From Paenibacillus farraposensis (GTDB taxonomy: Bacteria > Bacillota > Bacilli > Paenibacillales > Paenibacillaceae), in assembly GCF_020736845.1 (NCBI RefSeq), contig NZ_JAFFQR010000087.1, positions 18,530 to 82,529 on the forward strand: DNA of 64,000 nt, in the 5' to 3' direction. Both the position numbers and the translations under genes were made by a program. Below are positions 18,652 to 28,279 of this stretch, in pieces (within the stretch, counting starts at the first letter, position 1; each line of letters opens with the position of its first letter). The notes under the pieces are model-generated. The model was not told the DNA's origin. It did no database searches and worked only from the letters and a program-made list of their open reading frames with translations.

Positions 18652-19470
18652 TTGAACAAAATTATAGTATCCTGTGGAAAGCATTTGTTTGTAATGATAG
18701 AGTATTCAACTTCTTTAATTGCTGGAAGAAGTATAATCAGAGAAAATAAAGGTAACATTCTTCCTACATTCGCTTACTCGGTATTAGATAATTATATTAC
18801 TGGAGAAATCGTTATTGATGAGTGTTCAGCATTAATAGGAACCTCTGCGGGTATATATGTAGTTGTTGGGAACGAGAAAAATGATAAATTTTTAGACCTG
18901 CTTATGGTCAAATTTAAGAGTAGGAAGATTGCTAATCAGAGATTTACTTTGTTTTCTTCATCTTTAAATTGGGATAACAGAATCAAGAAGCTGTTCGGGG
19001 CAGAGTTGAAACAATTGCAAAGGTATTCCTTTAAATTTAATGAGGATAATTTTTCTAAATTAAGCAAAACTAATTTACCGGATAACTTTCAACTAAATAT
19101 GACAAATGAGGAATCGATTCACGGGAATAGAAATTTTTACATAGAATATATCATTAAGTATTGGGGAACGGTAGAAAATTTTATGACGAAAGGATTCGGT
19201 TTCTCTGTAACTCAAAACAATGTGCATGCTGGAGAATGTGTTTCAATATTCTCGTCATTAGGATTTGCAGAAATAGATATTGTTACTAATGATCATTTTA
19301 GAGGTAGGGGATTGGCTCAATGCACCTCAGAAGCTTTTATTCTGGAGTGTTTAAATAGAAAGTTAACACCAAAATGGGATTGTGACATTCATAATCTTGC
19401 CTCAATCAATTTGGCTAGGAAATTGAGTTTTGCAAATCCAGAAAAATACTCGGTTTTCGTTAGGAAGTAA
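18652..19470 (+). CDS. GNAT-superfamily acetyltransferase (GNAT_acetyltr_2 type)
   Basis: 272 aa from the TTG at 18652; the ATG at 18694 is an equally possible start, since family members usually begin near this point and neither start has a strong ribosome site. The C-terminal half has the signature: KGFGFSV, ECVSIFSSLGFAEIDIVT, then FRGRGLAQCTSEAFI (acetyl-CoA binding, RGRGLA), LTPKWDCD and LASINLARKLSF. The N-terminal half has the WDNRIKKLFG and RYSFKF segments typical of this two-domain family. It acetylates an unknown small molecule or protein. AT-rich and flanked by the iteron array, so it may be cargo of a lost mobile element. Confidence 0.8.
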   Translation: MNKIIVSCGKHLFVMIEYSTSLIAGRSIIRENKGNILPTFAYSVLDNYITGEIVIDECSALIGTSAGIYVVVGNEKNDKFLDLLMVKFKSRKIANQRFTLFSSSLNWDNRIKKLFGAELKQLQRYSFKFNEDNFSKLSKTNLPDNFQLNMTNEESIHGNRNFYIEYIIKYWGTVENFMTKGFGFSVTQNNVHAGECVSIFSSLGFAEIDIVTNDHFRGRGLAQCTSEAFILECLNRKLTPKWDCDIHNLASINLARKLSFANPEKYSVFVRK

Positions 19471-19533
19471 GACTACACTCAACTCCCTCAAAATGATTTA
19501 GTTTTCTCACTTCACTTTCCAAAGAATAACTAA

Positions 19534-19575
19534 AAAGGTGTCCAGCGACCCTAGGATAATCGTCGGGACACCTTT
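19534..19575 (-). terminator. Terminator of the lacI-fructokinase operon
   Basis: On the - strand AAAGGTGTCCC pairs with GGACACCTTT and is followed by TTTAG, 7 bases past the fructokinase stop. Confidence 0.85.
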
Positions 19576-19582
19576 GCTGTTC

Positions 19583-20578
19583 TTACGCTTCGATTTTTGT
19601 TTCACCCTGTTGCTCTACGAAAAGCTTAACTTCTTCCAACGATGGCAAGGCTGCAATCGCTCCAACTTTGGTGCACACGATAGCGCCGACTTGATTGGCA
19701 AGTGTTATAAATTCCTGCTGTTGCTCCCAATCGGAGGTAAATGCCTTGGGCTGACTCAGCTGGCTGATTTGATACAGCATAGCTCCGACGAAGGCATCAC
19801 CGGCACCGGTAGAATCGATAGATTTAACAGTAATACTGCTGATTAGCGAACGGGAGGTACCGCTTGAGATGAGGGTACCTTCTTTCCCCATGGTAACTGC
19901 CACCGTTTTGGCTCCCAACCCATGCAAAAGATCCAATGAAGCATTGCGGTCAGTCAGCCCGGTAATGATATTTAATTCCTCTTCGCTTACCTTTACGAAA
20001 TCCGCATTGTGTATTCCTCTTCTGGACAATGTTATAAACTCCTCCAGCCTATCTTTCCAGAGGTCCCCTCGATAATTGGGATCAAAGGAGGTAAATTGCC
20101 CATTGGCTTTCGCTTCGTCCAATAAAGACAAATACGCTTCCCGGAAAGGATCGGCAAGCAAGGCCGTTGCCGATCCAAAATGTAGAATGGCAGCCTGTCG
20201 AGTCCATTCTCTATCAATGTCCTGCTGAGACAGCTGACGGTCAGCTCCGCGGTTGAATACGAAATCTCGTTCGCCGTTAGCGGCAAGGGAAACAAAAGCC
20301 AGTGTAGTCGGTGTTTCCGGATCAAAAAGAAGCATGGAAGTATCCACATGCTGCTCCTCCAGCGTTTGCTTCAGGTATATACCGAAGGGATCAGCTCCGA
20401 TTTTCCCAAAGAATGACGCTTTTCCTCCGAGCTTGGCTACGGCTGCGCTTACATTTGCCGGAGCACCGCCGGCCTGCTTGGAGAAATGCTGACCCTTGGT
20501 AAGATTGACGTCAATATCTGTACAGAAAAAATCAATGAGCAGCTCGCCCACACAAAGAACCGTTCCGTCATTTTTCAC
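19583..20578 (-). CDS. PfkB-family fructokinase
   Basis: Phosphorylates fructose to fructose 6-phosphate with ATP in the cytoplasm. 331 aa. N-terminal signature [16 protein letters not shown] (about 37-52); [11 protein letters not shown]-terminal PfkB signature [13 protein letters not shown], whose GAGD Asp is the catalytic base. The GTG start at 20578 has AAGAGGTG 6 bases upstream. It lies 22 bases after the lacI paralogue on the same strand, so it forms a regulator-kinase operon divergent from the transporter operon. Fits as the step after cytoplasmic GH32 releases fructose. 2-keto-3-deoxygluconate kinase is a less likely alternative given the context. Confidence 0.9.
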   Translation of the reverse strand: MKNDGTVLCVGELLIDFFCTDIDVNLTKGQHFSKQAGGAPANVSAAVAKLGGKASFFGKIGADPFGIYLKQTLEEQHVDTSMLLFDPETPTTLAFVSLAANGERDFVFNRGADRQLSQQDIDREWTRQAAILHFGSATALLADPFREAYLSLLDEAKANGQFTSFDPNYRGDLWKDRLEEFITLSRRGIHNADFVKVSEEELNIITGLTDRNASLDLLHGLGAKTVAVTMGKEGTLISSGTSRSLISSITVKSIDSTGAGDAFVGAMLYQISQLSQPKAFTSDWEQQQEFITLANQVGAIVCTKVGAIAALPSLEEVKLFVEQQGETKIEA

Positions 20579-20600
20579 TTTAATGCACCTCTTGGCAGAT

Positions 20601-21626
20601 TTAGTTTAGAGCAGGCGTCGAGTCCCGGTATACGATATCCGTTGCCACATGGGTCACTCGGTAGGGCATGTTATTGTCTTTGATTCTGGATAATAACATT
20701 TCGGCTGAAATAATACCCATCTGACTACTGTAAATATGTACGGTTGTAAGATGGGGCTCGACAACCCGGGATTCCGAAGCATCATCGAACCCGCAGACAG
20801 CAACATCTTCGGGGACTTTAATCCCCTTGTTCTTCAACGATTTTATCACGTGGATGGCAATGAAATCATTGGCGCAAATAAAGACGGAGGGACAATCCCT
20901 CAGGGCATCTAATTGTTGCTCCATCTCTATAAAGAAGTTGCGGTCCGGTGCTACAATGCTATGGGCAGGATCCAGGGGGATTCCGGCTTCTGCCAGGGCT
21001 TTATTGAATCCGGTCCAACGTTCATTGAAGCTTTTACAGTGATTGTAATCGCCTACAAAACCGAAGCTCTCATATCCATGATCTATTAATTTCCGGGTAA
21101 CACAGTATGTGCTGTGCTCATTTTCCATTAATACCAGGTCCGCCTTTAATTCCGGATACACTATATCCGCAGCGCAATCAATAAAAATGGTTGGGATGCC
21201 AAGATCCGTGATCAGCTTGCTGTATTCCTTGTTGAACATTTCGATGCAGAAGATGCCAGCCACGTTCGAAGGCTCGAAATTACCAGGTAGGGTCATCGTA
21301 TTGATGTCGTTCTCACGGACAAAAAAAATGGATAAAGTGTAGCCCTGGTTGCTGATTTCCTTCTCCAGCCCGCTGATAAGCAGCGATCCAAAGTGTGAGC
21401 TATTGGGAAGATTACAGGTCATAAGTGCGATATTGCCTTGTTTTTCAGAGGCTGTTTCCATATAAGAAAACTGTTTGTACTTAAGTTCCACTGCTTTTTT
21501 GATTACCTTGTCTCTGGTATTGGCAGGAATACTCTCCACTCCATTAAGCGCCTTGGATGCAGTGTTTCTGGAAATCCCCAAGGCATCAGCGATGTCCTGA
21601 ATAGTAACCTTAGACTTTCTCGTCAT
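20601..21626 (-). CDS. LacI-family transcriptional regulator, paralogue of the gene at 12579
   Basis: 341 aa. Helix-turn-helix [20 protein letters not shown] at residues 7-26, then an effector-binding domain with [16 protein letters not shown] and AVCGFDDA. Start ATG at 21626 with AAGGTGG 6 bases upstream. First gene of a two-gene operon with fructokinase, and divergent from the ABC importer/GH32 operon, so it probably represses both from the shared intergenic region. Strong similarity in order and motifs to the other LacI gene suggests duplication and split control of the secreted levanase versus uptake genes. Confidence 0.92.
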   Translation of the reverse strand: MTRKSKVTIQDIADALGISRNTASKALNGVESIPANTRDKVIKKAVELKYKQFSYMETASEKQGNIALMTCNLPNSSHFGSLLISGLEKEISNQGYTLSIFFVRENDINTMTLPGNFEPSNVAGIFCIEMFNKEYSKLITDLGIPTIFIDCAADIVYPELKADLVLMENEHSTYCVTRKLIDHGYESFGFVGDYNHCKSFNERWTGFNKALAEAGIPLDPAHSIVAPDRNFFIEMEQQLDALRDCPSVFICANDFIAIHVIKSLKNKGIKVPEDVAVCGFDDASESRVVEPHLTTVHIYSSQMGIISAEMLLSRIKDNNMPYRVTHVATDIVYRDSTPALN

Positions 21627-22062
21627 ATTGTTCCACCTTATTCTCCCTATTTAAGTTTTTAAGTTTCTTCATATCTATAAATATATAGTATTTTTATGTT
21701 TTTAACAAATGATTTATTCAAATGAACAAGCTAATTTTACATTTATACAACTTTTATGCAGCATTTTTAGAGAGTTAGTTTTGGAAGTAATACATTTTTC
21801 TTGTTTATGCATTTATGATGAATTTATTTGCCCAAAATATATTGACTTATTAAATGTCCATCTGTTAAATTGTAAGAGTAAAAATGTTCAAATGTAAAAT
21901 GTAAACCCATTCATTTTGCGAAAGTGTAAATTGCTAGTTCTGTTGGAGGTGGGGACATTACCAGCTTGAAAAACATCTTGGTGAATTATGTCAGAGAAAT
22001 GACATAACATGGCTTATGATTTGTTTTTTTATAACAAGCCGTGAACAGTAGGAGGGAAAAGA
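21627..22062. promoter_or_regulatory. Divergent control region of the lacI-fructokinase and importer operons
   Basis: AT-rich. The tandem AATGTAAAATGTAAAC (21891-21906) repeats the TGTAAA theme seen before the first lacI gene (13651) and near the levanase (13976), making it a candidate LacI-type operator. GGAGGG (about 22051) precedes the permease start. No small gene supported. Confidence 0.45.
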
Positions 22063-23022
22063 TTGGCAAACTCGATCGTTCAAAAAAGGGGAGTTAGGGC
22101 TTCAGAAACAAAAAAAGTAAACCATTGGCTAAGCTACATGGTTCGAAATTATATATTATATTTGTTTCTGGTTCCGTCCATAATTCTAACCGTCATTTTC
22201 AAGTATGTTCCCATGTACGGCTCGATCATTGCGTTTAAAAATTTCAGTCCACGTAAAGGTATCGTGGATAGCGAATGGGTTGGCTTTGAACATTTTCAGC
22301 GGTTTCTTTCGTCGCCAAATTTTTACGACATTTTAATGAATACGCTTAAATTAAGCGCTTACGGTCTTATTCTCGGTTTCCCAGTACCCATCATTCTGGC
22401 CTTAATGCTAAATTTGATCCGAGGAGCGAAGCTTAAGAAAAATATCCAGCTTATTGTATACGCGCCTAACTTTATCTCGGTTGTTGTTGTTGCTGGCATG
22501 TTGTTTGTTTTTCTATCGCCAACTGGAATAGTGAATGCTATGGTAACAACTTTTACCGGTAAGCCAATTTCTTTTATGACTGACCCTGCATATTTCCGAA
22601 CGGTATATATTTTGTCCGGTATATGGCAAACAGCGGGCTGGTCCTCTATCATTTATGTGGCCACCTTGTCCAATGTGGACCCGCAGCTGCATGACGCTGC
22701 AACAATTGATGGCGCTTCTTTGATCAAGAGAATCTTACACATTGATCTGCCGGCTCTCAAACCCGTTATGGCCGTCCTGTTTATTCTCGCTGCAGGAGGT
22801 ATCATGTCGATCGGTTATGAAAAGGCTTACCTAATGCAAACAGCACTGAACACGCCAACCTCTGAAATCATCGCGACCTATGTATACAAGGTGGGGTTGC
22901 AATCCGGTGATTATGCCTACTCTACGGCAATCGGGTTATTCAATTCCGTGATTAATGTAGTCTTGCTGATTTTCGTAAATACCGTTGTCAAGAAGCTGAA
23001 CGAAGGGGAAGGGCTGTATTAG
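22063..23022 (+). CDS. Fructo-oligosaccharide ABC transporter permease (LplB-like)
   Basis: 319 aa; TTG start at 22063 with AGGAGGG upstream. Six hydrophobic segments and the EAA loop DAATIDGASLIKRILHIDLP (about residues 218-237), which contacts the ATPase. The N-terminal YLFLVPSIILTVIFKYVPMYG is typical of LplB-type permeases for oligosaccharides or polysaccharides. It forms the membrane channel with the next gene's product. No ATPase gene in the operon; such importers usually share an MsmX-type ATPase encoded elsewhere. Substrate assigned from neighbours. Confidence 0.9.
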   Translation: MANSIVQKRGVRASETKKVNHWLSYMVRNYILYLFLVPSIILTVIFKYVPMYGSIIAFKNFSPRKGIVDSEWVGFEHFQRFLSSPNFYDILMNTLKLSAYGLILGFPVPIILALMLNLIRGAKLKKNIQLIVYAPNFISVVVVAGMLFVFLSPTGIVNAMVTTFTGKPISFMTDPAYFRTVYILSGIWQTAGWSSIIYVATLSNVDPQLHDAATIDGASLIKRILHIDLPALKPVMAVLFILAAGGIMSIGYEKAYLMQTALNTPTSEIIATYVYKVGLQSGDYAYSTAIGLFNSVINVVLLIFVNTVVKKLNEGEGLY

Positions 23023-23036
23023 AAAAGGAGGTATTC

Positions 23037-23918
23037 ATGGATATTCATTACACCGGGAAGGACCGGATTTTGCTCATCATCAATTATATTCTGCTTGGAT
23101 TGTTTGTTCTCGCTATTCTGTTACCACTGATTTATGTGGTGCTTGCATCCTTTTTGACTCCAAACACCCTGATTACCAAAGGGCTGGCCATTACATCATC
23201 TGATTGGACAGTCACAGGATATGCCAAAATCCTAAACAACAGTGCCATGGTCCGTGGTTTTTTTAATGCTATTTTTTATTCAGCAGCCTTTGCGTTCGCA
23301 ACCGTATTTTTTTCCGTCTTCGCAGCTTACCCGCTTGCGATTGAAGGGCTGGTCGGGAAACGGCCGATTATGATCTTTTTCCTGATTACGATGTTTTTCG
23401 GTGGCGGTCTAATTCCGACCTATCTCGTGGTTAAGGATTTAGGCATGCTGAATACGGTGTGGGCCATAATTCTCCCCGGCTCGATTAGCGTGTTCAATAT
23501 TATTTTGGCAAAGACTTACTTCCAGGGGCTTCCCAAAGAACTGTTCCAGGCCGCGAGCATAGATGGAGCTTCCGAGCTCAGTATTTTCTTTAAAATCGTC
23601 CTGCCGTTGTCGAAGCCTATTATCTTTGTTCTAGCATTATACGCTTTTGTTGGGCAGTGGAACTCTTATTTCGACGCCATGATTTATCTCGATGATCCGA
23701 AGTTGTTTCCGCTTCAACTGGTGCTACGCTCCATTCTGATACAGAATCAGGTTCAGCCCGGTATGATTGCCGATGCAATGGCGCAAGCGGAGCTTAAGAA
23801 ATTGTCCGAAATGATTAAATATTCTGCTATTGTCATATCAAGTTTGCCCTTGATTGTCATGTATCCATTCTTTCAGAAGTATTTCGAAAAGGGTGCAATG
23901 GTAGGTTCGATCAAATAA
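23037..23918 (+). CDS. Fructo-oligosaccharide ABC transporter permease (YtcP/LplC-like)
   Basis: 293 aa, 14 bases after the previous permease, with AAAGGAGG before the ATG. Six membrane segments and the EAA loop QAASIDGASELSIFFKIVLP (about 181-200). The C-terminus KYFEKGAMVGSIK is the characteristic ending of this subfamily. Partner of the LplB-like subunit. Confidence 0.9.
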   Translation: MDIHYTGKDRILLIINYILLGLFVLAILLPLIYVVLASFLTPNTLITKGLAITSSDWTVTGYAKILNNSAMVRGFFNAIFYSAAFAFATVFFSVFAAYPLAIEGLVGKRPIMIFFLITMFFGGGLIPTYLVVKDLGMLNTVWAIILPGSISVFNIILAKTYFQGLPKELFQAASIDGASELSIFFKIVLPLSKPIIFVLALYAFVGQWNSYFDAMIYLDDPKLFPLQLVLRSILIQNQVQPGMIADAMAQAELKKLSEMIKYSAIVISSLPLIVMYPFFQKYFEKGAMVGSIK

Positions 23919-23936
23919 TACACCGGGGGAATAGAG

Positions 23937-25556
23937 ATGAAAAAAACATTACTAACCTTGTCAGTGCTGGTACTTTCTACTTCATTGCTTGCCGGATGCG
24001 GCGGTGCGGACAATAATTCTGCTGCATCCGAAGATTACAAGCTAAACAATGTCACTTTGCCGCTTAAAGAGAAAGTTAGCTTGCATTTTATGACTCAAAG
24101 CTCGCCGCTGGCACCTTCCGATCCAAATGAAAAGCTGATCTATAAAAGACTGGAAGAAAAAACGGGTGTGCATATCGACTTTACCAACTTCACCTCTGAT
24201 TCTTTCATTGAGAAAAGAAACCTGGCGGTTGCCAGCGGGGATCTTCCAGATGCCATACTAGATGCGGGATATTCCGACTACGATTTATTGAACCTCGGAA
24301 AGGATGGAACCATTATCCCGCTGGAGGATTTGATAGATAAATATATGCCGAATTTACAGAAGGTATTGAAAGCAGCGCCTGAGTATAGATCCATGATGAC
24401 TGCACAGGATGGGCACATTTATGCTTTTCCCTGGATTGAGGAGCTGGGAGCCGGGAAGGAAAGCATTCATTCTGTAAATGCTATGCCATGGATTAATGTA
24501 GAATGGCTGAAAAAACTGGGGCTTCAAATGCCAAAAAACACCGAGGACTTAAAAAAAGTCCTGGTCGCATTTAAAAATGGCGACCCTAACGGAAATGGCA
24601 AAGCAGATGAAATTCCGTTGTCCTTCATACTCAATAATGGCAATGAGGACCTGAATTTTCTATTCGGATCATTCGGTCTTGGAGACAACGGCGATCATAC
24701 GGTAGTCACCAATGAGGGGAAAGTGGTCTTCACCGCCGATCAGGACGGTTACAAAGAGGGGATTAAATACCTTAATGAGCTGTATAAACTTAACCTGATC
24801 GACGAGGAGTCATTCGAGCAGGATTATAACACGTATCTGGCCAAAGGCCAGAGTGAAAGATATGGCCTCTACTTCCAATGGGATAAGGCGAATATTTCAG
24901 GTGACAACGATAAATATGATTTGATGAATCCACTCGCGGGACCAAGCGGTGAAGTCAATGTAACCCGGACGAACAATTTCGGCTTTGACCGGGGCAGAAT
25001 GGTGATTACCAGCGCCAACAAAAATCTCGAGCTTACGGCAAAATGGATTGACCAGCTATATGATCCCATCCAGTCCGTACAGGACAACTGGGGTACCTAC
25101 GGCGATAAATCTCAGCAGAACATTTTTGAGTACAATGAAGCGAGTCATATGCTGAAGCATCTTCCGCTTAAGGGAACTGCCCCTGTCGAGCTACGGCAAA
25201 AAACGAATATCGGTGGTCCATTGGCAATTCTTGATGAGTATTATGGAAACGTTACGACCAAGCCCGCCGATGCAGAGGGTCGGCTTAAATTGATGAAGGA
25301 AAGACTCGTTCCTTATATGAAGGCTGATCATAATTTCCCGAAAGTCTTCTTCTCGCTTGAGGACCAAAAGCAGATCTCCACACTGGAAACCGATTTGTTT
25401 GCTTACGTTAACCGTAAACGGGCGGAATGGATCAAAACGGGCAAAGTTGAGGAAGAATGGGCGGAATATAAGGCAGAGCTGTCCAGGCTGGGACTTGACA
25501 AATGGCTACAAATCAAACAGAAAGGCTATGACAGATATATTAAAGATCAAGGCTGA
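23937..25556 (+). CDS. Extracellular sugar-binding lipoprotein (LipO/family 1 type)
   Basis: 539 aa. Lipoprotein signal peptide with lipobox LLAGC; C21 would be lipidated, anchoring the protein outside the membrane. The mature domain starts the binding fold with VSLHFMTQSSPLAP, and includes the calcium-binding-like loop GDPNGNGKADEIPL typical of large Paenibacillus LipO-type proteins, plus YAFPWIEE. It captures fructan oligosaccharides for the two permeases upstream; 18 bases separate it from the second permease gene. Substrate inferred from flanking GH32 genes. Confidence 0.9.
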   Translation: MKKTLLTLSVLVLSTSLLAGCGGADNNSAASEDYKLNNVTLPLKEKVSLHFMTQSSPLAPSDPNEKLIYKRLEEKTGVHIDFTNFTSDSFIEKRNLAVASGDLPDAILDAGYSDYDLLNLGKDGTIIPLEDLIDKYMPNLQKVLKAAPEYRSMMTAQDGHIYAFPWIEELGAGKESIHSVNAMPWINVEWLKKLGLQMPKNTEDLKKVLVAFKNGDPNGNGKADEIPLSFILNNGNEDLNFLFGSFGLGDNGDHTVVTNEGKVVFTADQDGYKEGIKYLNELYKLNLIDEESFEQDYNTYLAKGQSERYGLYFQWDKANISGDNDKYDLMNPLAGPSGEVNVTRTNNFGFDRGRMVITSANKNLELTAKWIDQLYDPIQSVQDNWGTYGDKSQQNIFEYNEASHMLKHLPLKGTAPVELRQKTNIGGPLAILDEYYGNVTTKPADAEGRLKLMKERLVPYMKADHNFPKVFFSLEDQKQISTLETDLFAYVNRKRAEWIKTGKVEEEWAEYKAELSRLGLDKWLQIKQKGYDRYIKDQG

Positions 25557-25644
25557 AACATCTAAAAGCTAGCATCTCAAAATACATTTGCCAACGAACA
25601 AACTCAATTAATTCACTAAAATACCTTATCAAGTCAAGAGGAGA

Positions 25645-27231
25645 GTGGATACCATTAAAGATATAAACCTAACGGACGACAATAGCAGCAGAAAAGAATC
25701 ACGAAACGGTTATTATAGAGAGACGTACAGACCTCAATTTCATTATTCACCTGGGTATAATTGGATGAATGATCCCAACGGCATGGTTTACTATGAAGGA
25801 GAGTACCACCTGTTCTACCAGCATACGCCCCATGATACGCGGCCTGACTTTGGTAGGATGCATTGGGGGCATGCGGTAAGCAAGGATTTAGTGCATTGGG
25901 ACGAACTCCCACCGGCAATTCCGCCTGGGGAGGACGGAGCGATCTTCTCGGGAAGTGCGGTGGTGGATAAGAACAATACAAGTGGATTTTTCAATGAAGA
26001 AGGATCAGGATTGGTAGCAATTTATACGAATGAGGGCAACAGAGCTCAGCCTGGAAAGTCGCAGGTGCAAAGCATTGCTTACAGCAAGGATAAAGGTCGA
26101 ACCTGGACAAAATATGAAGGCAACCCGGTTTTATTCCCAACGGAAACGCTAGACTTTCGTGATCCGAAGGTGTTTTGGCATGATGAGTCATCAATGTGGA
26201 TCATGATTCTTGCCGTAAGAGATCGTGTAGAATTTTACTCGTCTCCAAATCTGAAAGAATGGTCTTTTGCAAGCGAATTCGGTTCTGACATTCCGGGTAT
26301 CCACCGAGGGATATTTGAATGTCCTGATGTATTTCGAGTCCAAGTTGATGAGGATCCGAATACCATGAAGTGGATTCTGATGCTAAGCGTCGGGGATAGG
26401 AATGGTGTGAATCCAAACGATCCAGAGCCACCAGCAGGCGGTTCGGGTATGATGTATTTCATAGGCAACTTTGACGGTAAGGCATTTACTTTGGAGGAAA
26501 TGTTAGAATCTATCGATAGCATCAAATGGGTAGACTACGGATCAGATTTTTACGCTGCTGTGACCTGGAGTGGCGTTCCAAACGAGGACGGACGAAAGAT
26601 TTGGGTTGGCTGGATGAATAATTGGCGTTATGCTACCATGCTGCCTTCGGAGGAATGGCGTGGCCAGACATCAATCCCCCGGGAGATAAAGCTTAGAACT
26701 TATCCGGAAGGGCTTCACTTAATCCAAGCACCCATAAGTGAATTAAGTCAGCTAAGAAAACCGATTTTGTCTCTGCAAGATTTGACGATTAAGTCAGGTA
26801 TGAACGTGTTGTCTGATATTTCTGCGGCAAAGGCAGAAATCATTGCAGAATTTGAAATCGGTACGGCAGTGGAATTCGGGTTTAAAGTGCGGAAGTCTTC
26901 CAATCAGGAGACGATCATCGGATATAATATTTCGAGTGGGGAGTTGTTCGTTGATCGGACGAAGTCGAGCGCCACTGATTTCCATTCCGATTTCACAGCA
27001 AAACACAAGGCCCCAATGAAACCAGAGCATGGACGGGTACAGTTGAGTATTTATGTGGATTGGTCAAGTATCGAGGTCTTCGGCAATCAGGGAAAAGCAA
27101 TCATTTCAGATATGATTTTCCCTGATTTGGAAAGTAAGGGACTTGAACTCTATGCCATTGGCGGTGAACTAAGGGTCGTATCGCTTCAAATCAATGATAT
27201 GGTAAGCATTTGGGGAAATGAGACTGTTTAG
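25645..27231 (+). CDS. Cytoplasmic GH32 fructan/sucrose hydrolase
   Basis: 528 aa, no signal peptide, so it acts on imported oligosaccharides. GH32 catalytic residues: D43 in WMNDPNG, D173 in FRDPKV, E225 in ECPDVF, followed by the beta-sandwich domain (about 360-528). It belongs with the preceding importer genes. Start is uncertain: GTG at 25645 lies directly against the Shine-Dalgarno AAGAGGAGAG (25636-25645), while the in-frame ATT at 25654 is at normal distance; no ATG is near. It shares the YYRETYRPQFHYSP-type entry with the secreted levanase domain (YYTETYRPQYHYTP), indicating recent common ancestry. Releases fructose for the fructokinase. Confidence 0.92.
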   Translation: MDTIKDINLTDDNSSRKESRNGYYRETYRPQFHYSPGYNWMNDPNGMVYYEGEYHLFYQHTPHDTRPDFGRMHWGHAVSKDLVHWDELPPAIPPGEDGAIFSGSAVVDKNNTSGFFNEEGSGLVAIYTNEGNRAQPGKSQVQSIAYSKDKGRTWTKYEGNPVLFPTETLDFRDPKVFWHDESSMWIMILAVRDRVEFYSSPNLKEWSFASEFGSDIPGIHRGIFECPDVFRVQVDEDPNTMKWILMLSVGDRNGVNPNDPEPPAGGSGMMYFIGNFDGKAFTLEEMLESIDSIKWVDYGSDFYAAVTWSGVPNEDGRKIWVGWMNNWRYATMLPSEEWRGQTSIPREIKLRTYPEGLHLIQAPISELSQLRKPILSLQDLTIKSGMNVLSDISAAKAEIIAEFEIGTAVEFGFKVRKSSNQETIIGYNISSGELFVDRTKSSATDFHSDFTAKHKAPMKPEHGRVQLSIYVDWSSIEVFGNQGKAIISDMIFPDLESKGLELYAIGGELRVVSLQINDMVSIWGNETV

Positions 27232-27587
27232 ACAGTAGTTGTGATCATCATTCCAATTGAAACGTTCTTAGCAGCGGCTTGATTCGATGAAATGGTTAAA
27301 GCCCGATTGCTTATATGCGTATCTAAATTTGCCCCCGAAACTAATTAAAGTTCTGGACACGTAACCCCCGGTCAGCTCACAACCGTACCGGGATTCGTAT
27401 CCTTAGAAGTTAGTAAAAATCGGAAGACGACCACGGAGAATCTTAATATATAGTTTTAAAGTGGTAAAAAGGAGTAAGAATTCTTTCCTTGCATCTTACC
27501 TATAATAATATGATGATTGATAATAAGATCATATTCTTTACCCAAGGGGGTACCTAGTTCTTGTTTTCAGTTTGGGACAAGAAAGGC
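27232..27587. other. Gene-free stretch after the fructan operon
   Basis: No gene supported. CCCGGT...ACCGTACCGGG (about 27366-27395) can form an imperfect hairpin that might end the operon, but there is no T-run. A short + ORF here only overlaps the transposase remnant on the other strand. Confidence 0.5.
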
Positions 27588-27911
27588 TCAGGAAATCGAA
27601 TAGCAAAAGTACAGCAAGTTATTCGACAAGCAGAAGAAGAAAGTAATTCCCCTAATCAGCTCTCCAAACTCACTACCATCTGGGAGAAACACTCTGATCG
27701 TACGAAGATCATCTACATTTATGTGTACATTAACCTTTGTACCAATTAAATGAGCAGATTTTACTAGTAATTCATTACGGTATTCAACTCCCATATATTC
27801 GATGTAAGGACGCTTTCCTGAGGAAATACTACCTCGAATAGTTCTAGGTTGTTCGACTTGTGTAAACAGAAATTCTGTACGCTTTGATTCATTTAACAAT
27901 CTGGGTTTCAT
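27588..27911 (-). pseudogene. C-terminal fragment of a TnsB/Mu-type transposase
   Basis: The frame reads RPRLLN-like KPRLLNESKRTEFLF, then RPYIEYMGVEYRNELL, then GTKVNVHINVDDLRTIRVFL and DGSEFGELIRG. This matches the beta-barrel domain that follows the DDE domain in TnsB/MuA-type transposases (g.xY.s..L..l.G..V.v..n..D...i.V). The integrase core is absent, and the end runs into unrelated residues. It begins within 4 bases of the TnsA-like stop, so an internal deletion has joined the two genes. Confidence 0.7.
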
Positions 27912-28273
27912 TCCTTTCTTGAGCCTTTGATTTTCTGTGCCTCTATTTGTTTCAATGTTCGAGAGTTACGTGGATTTTCGGGATTTAACTCGGATTCATA
28001 TTTAACCTCACAACATTTTACAGTTCCATTTTTCATCTGAACCCACATGTCAAAAATACTTGTATGTAGCTCACCATTAAAAACATAGCTGATTTTAGGA
28101 TATTGTTCACAATAAGTTTCCACACCTGGCGAAGTTTCAACTCGTACCCAATGGTCAAATTCCAGGTCACTATAAAGTGTGACCTCCCTCATACCCACTT
28201 TAGGTCCGAGCGAACTCCAATAATTATTACCGTATTTAGAACTCCGGGGTACGATATTTGGTGTGTGCATCAT
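27908..28273 (-). pseudogene. tnsA: N-terminal fragment of a TnsA-like endonuclease
   Basis: TnsA cuts the 5' ends of Tn7-like transposons. The fragment has YSDLEFDHWVRVE, CEQYPKISYVFNG, FDMWV and CCEVKYESEL, that is, the E...D...ExK pattern of the TnsA catalytic domain. A full TnsA has a further winged-helix domain; here the protein stops after about 120 residues. The ATG at 28273 is chosen because AAAGGAG is 6 bases upstream. Followed directly by the TnsB fragment, so the transposition genes are dead. The rest of the element (tnsC, targeting genes) is absent. Confidence 0.75.
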
Positions 28274-28279
28274 AATCAT

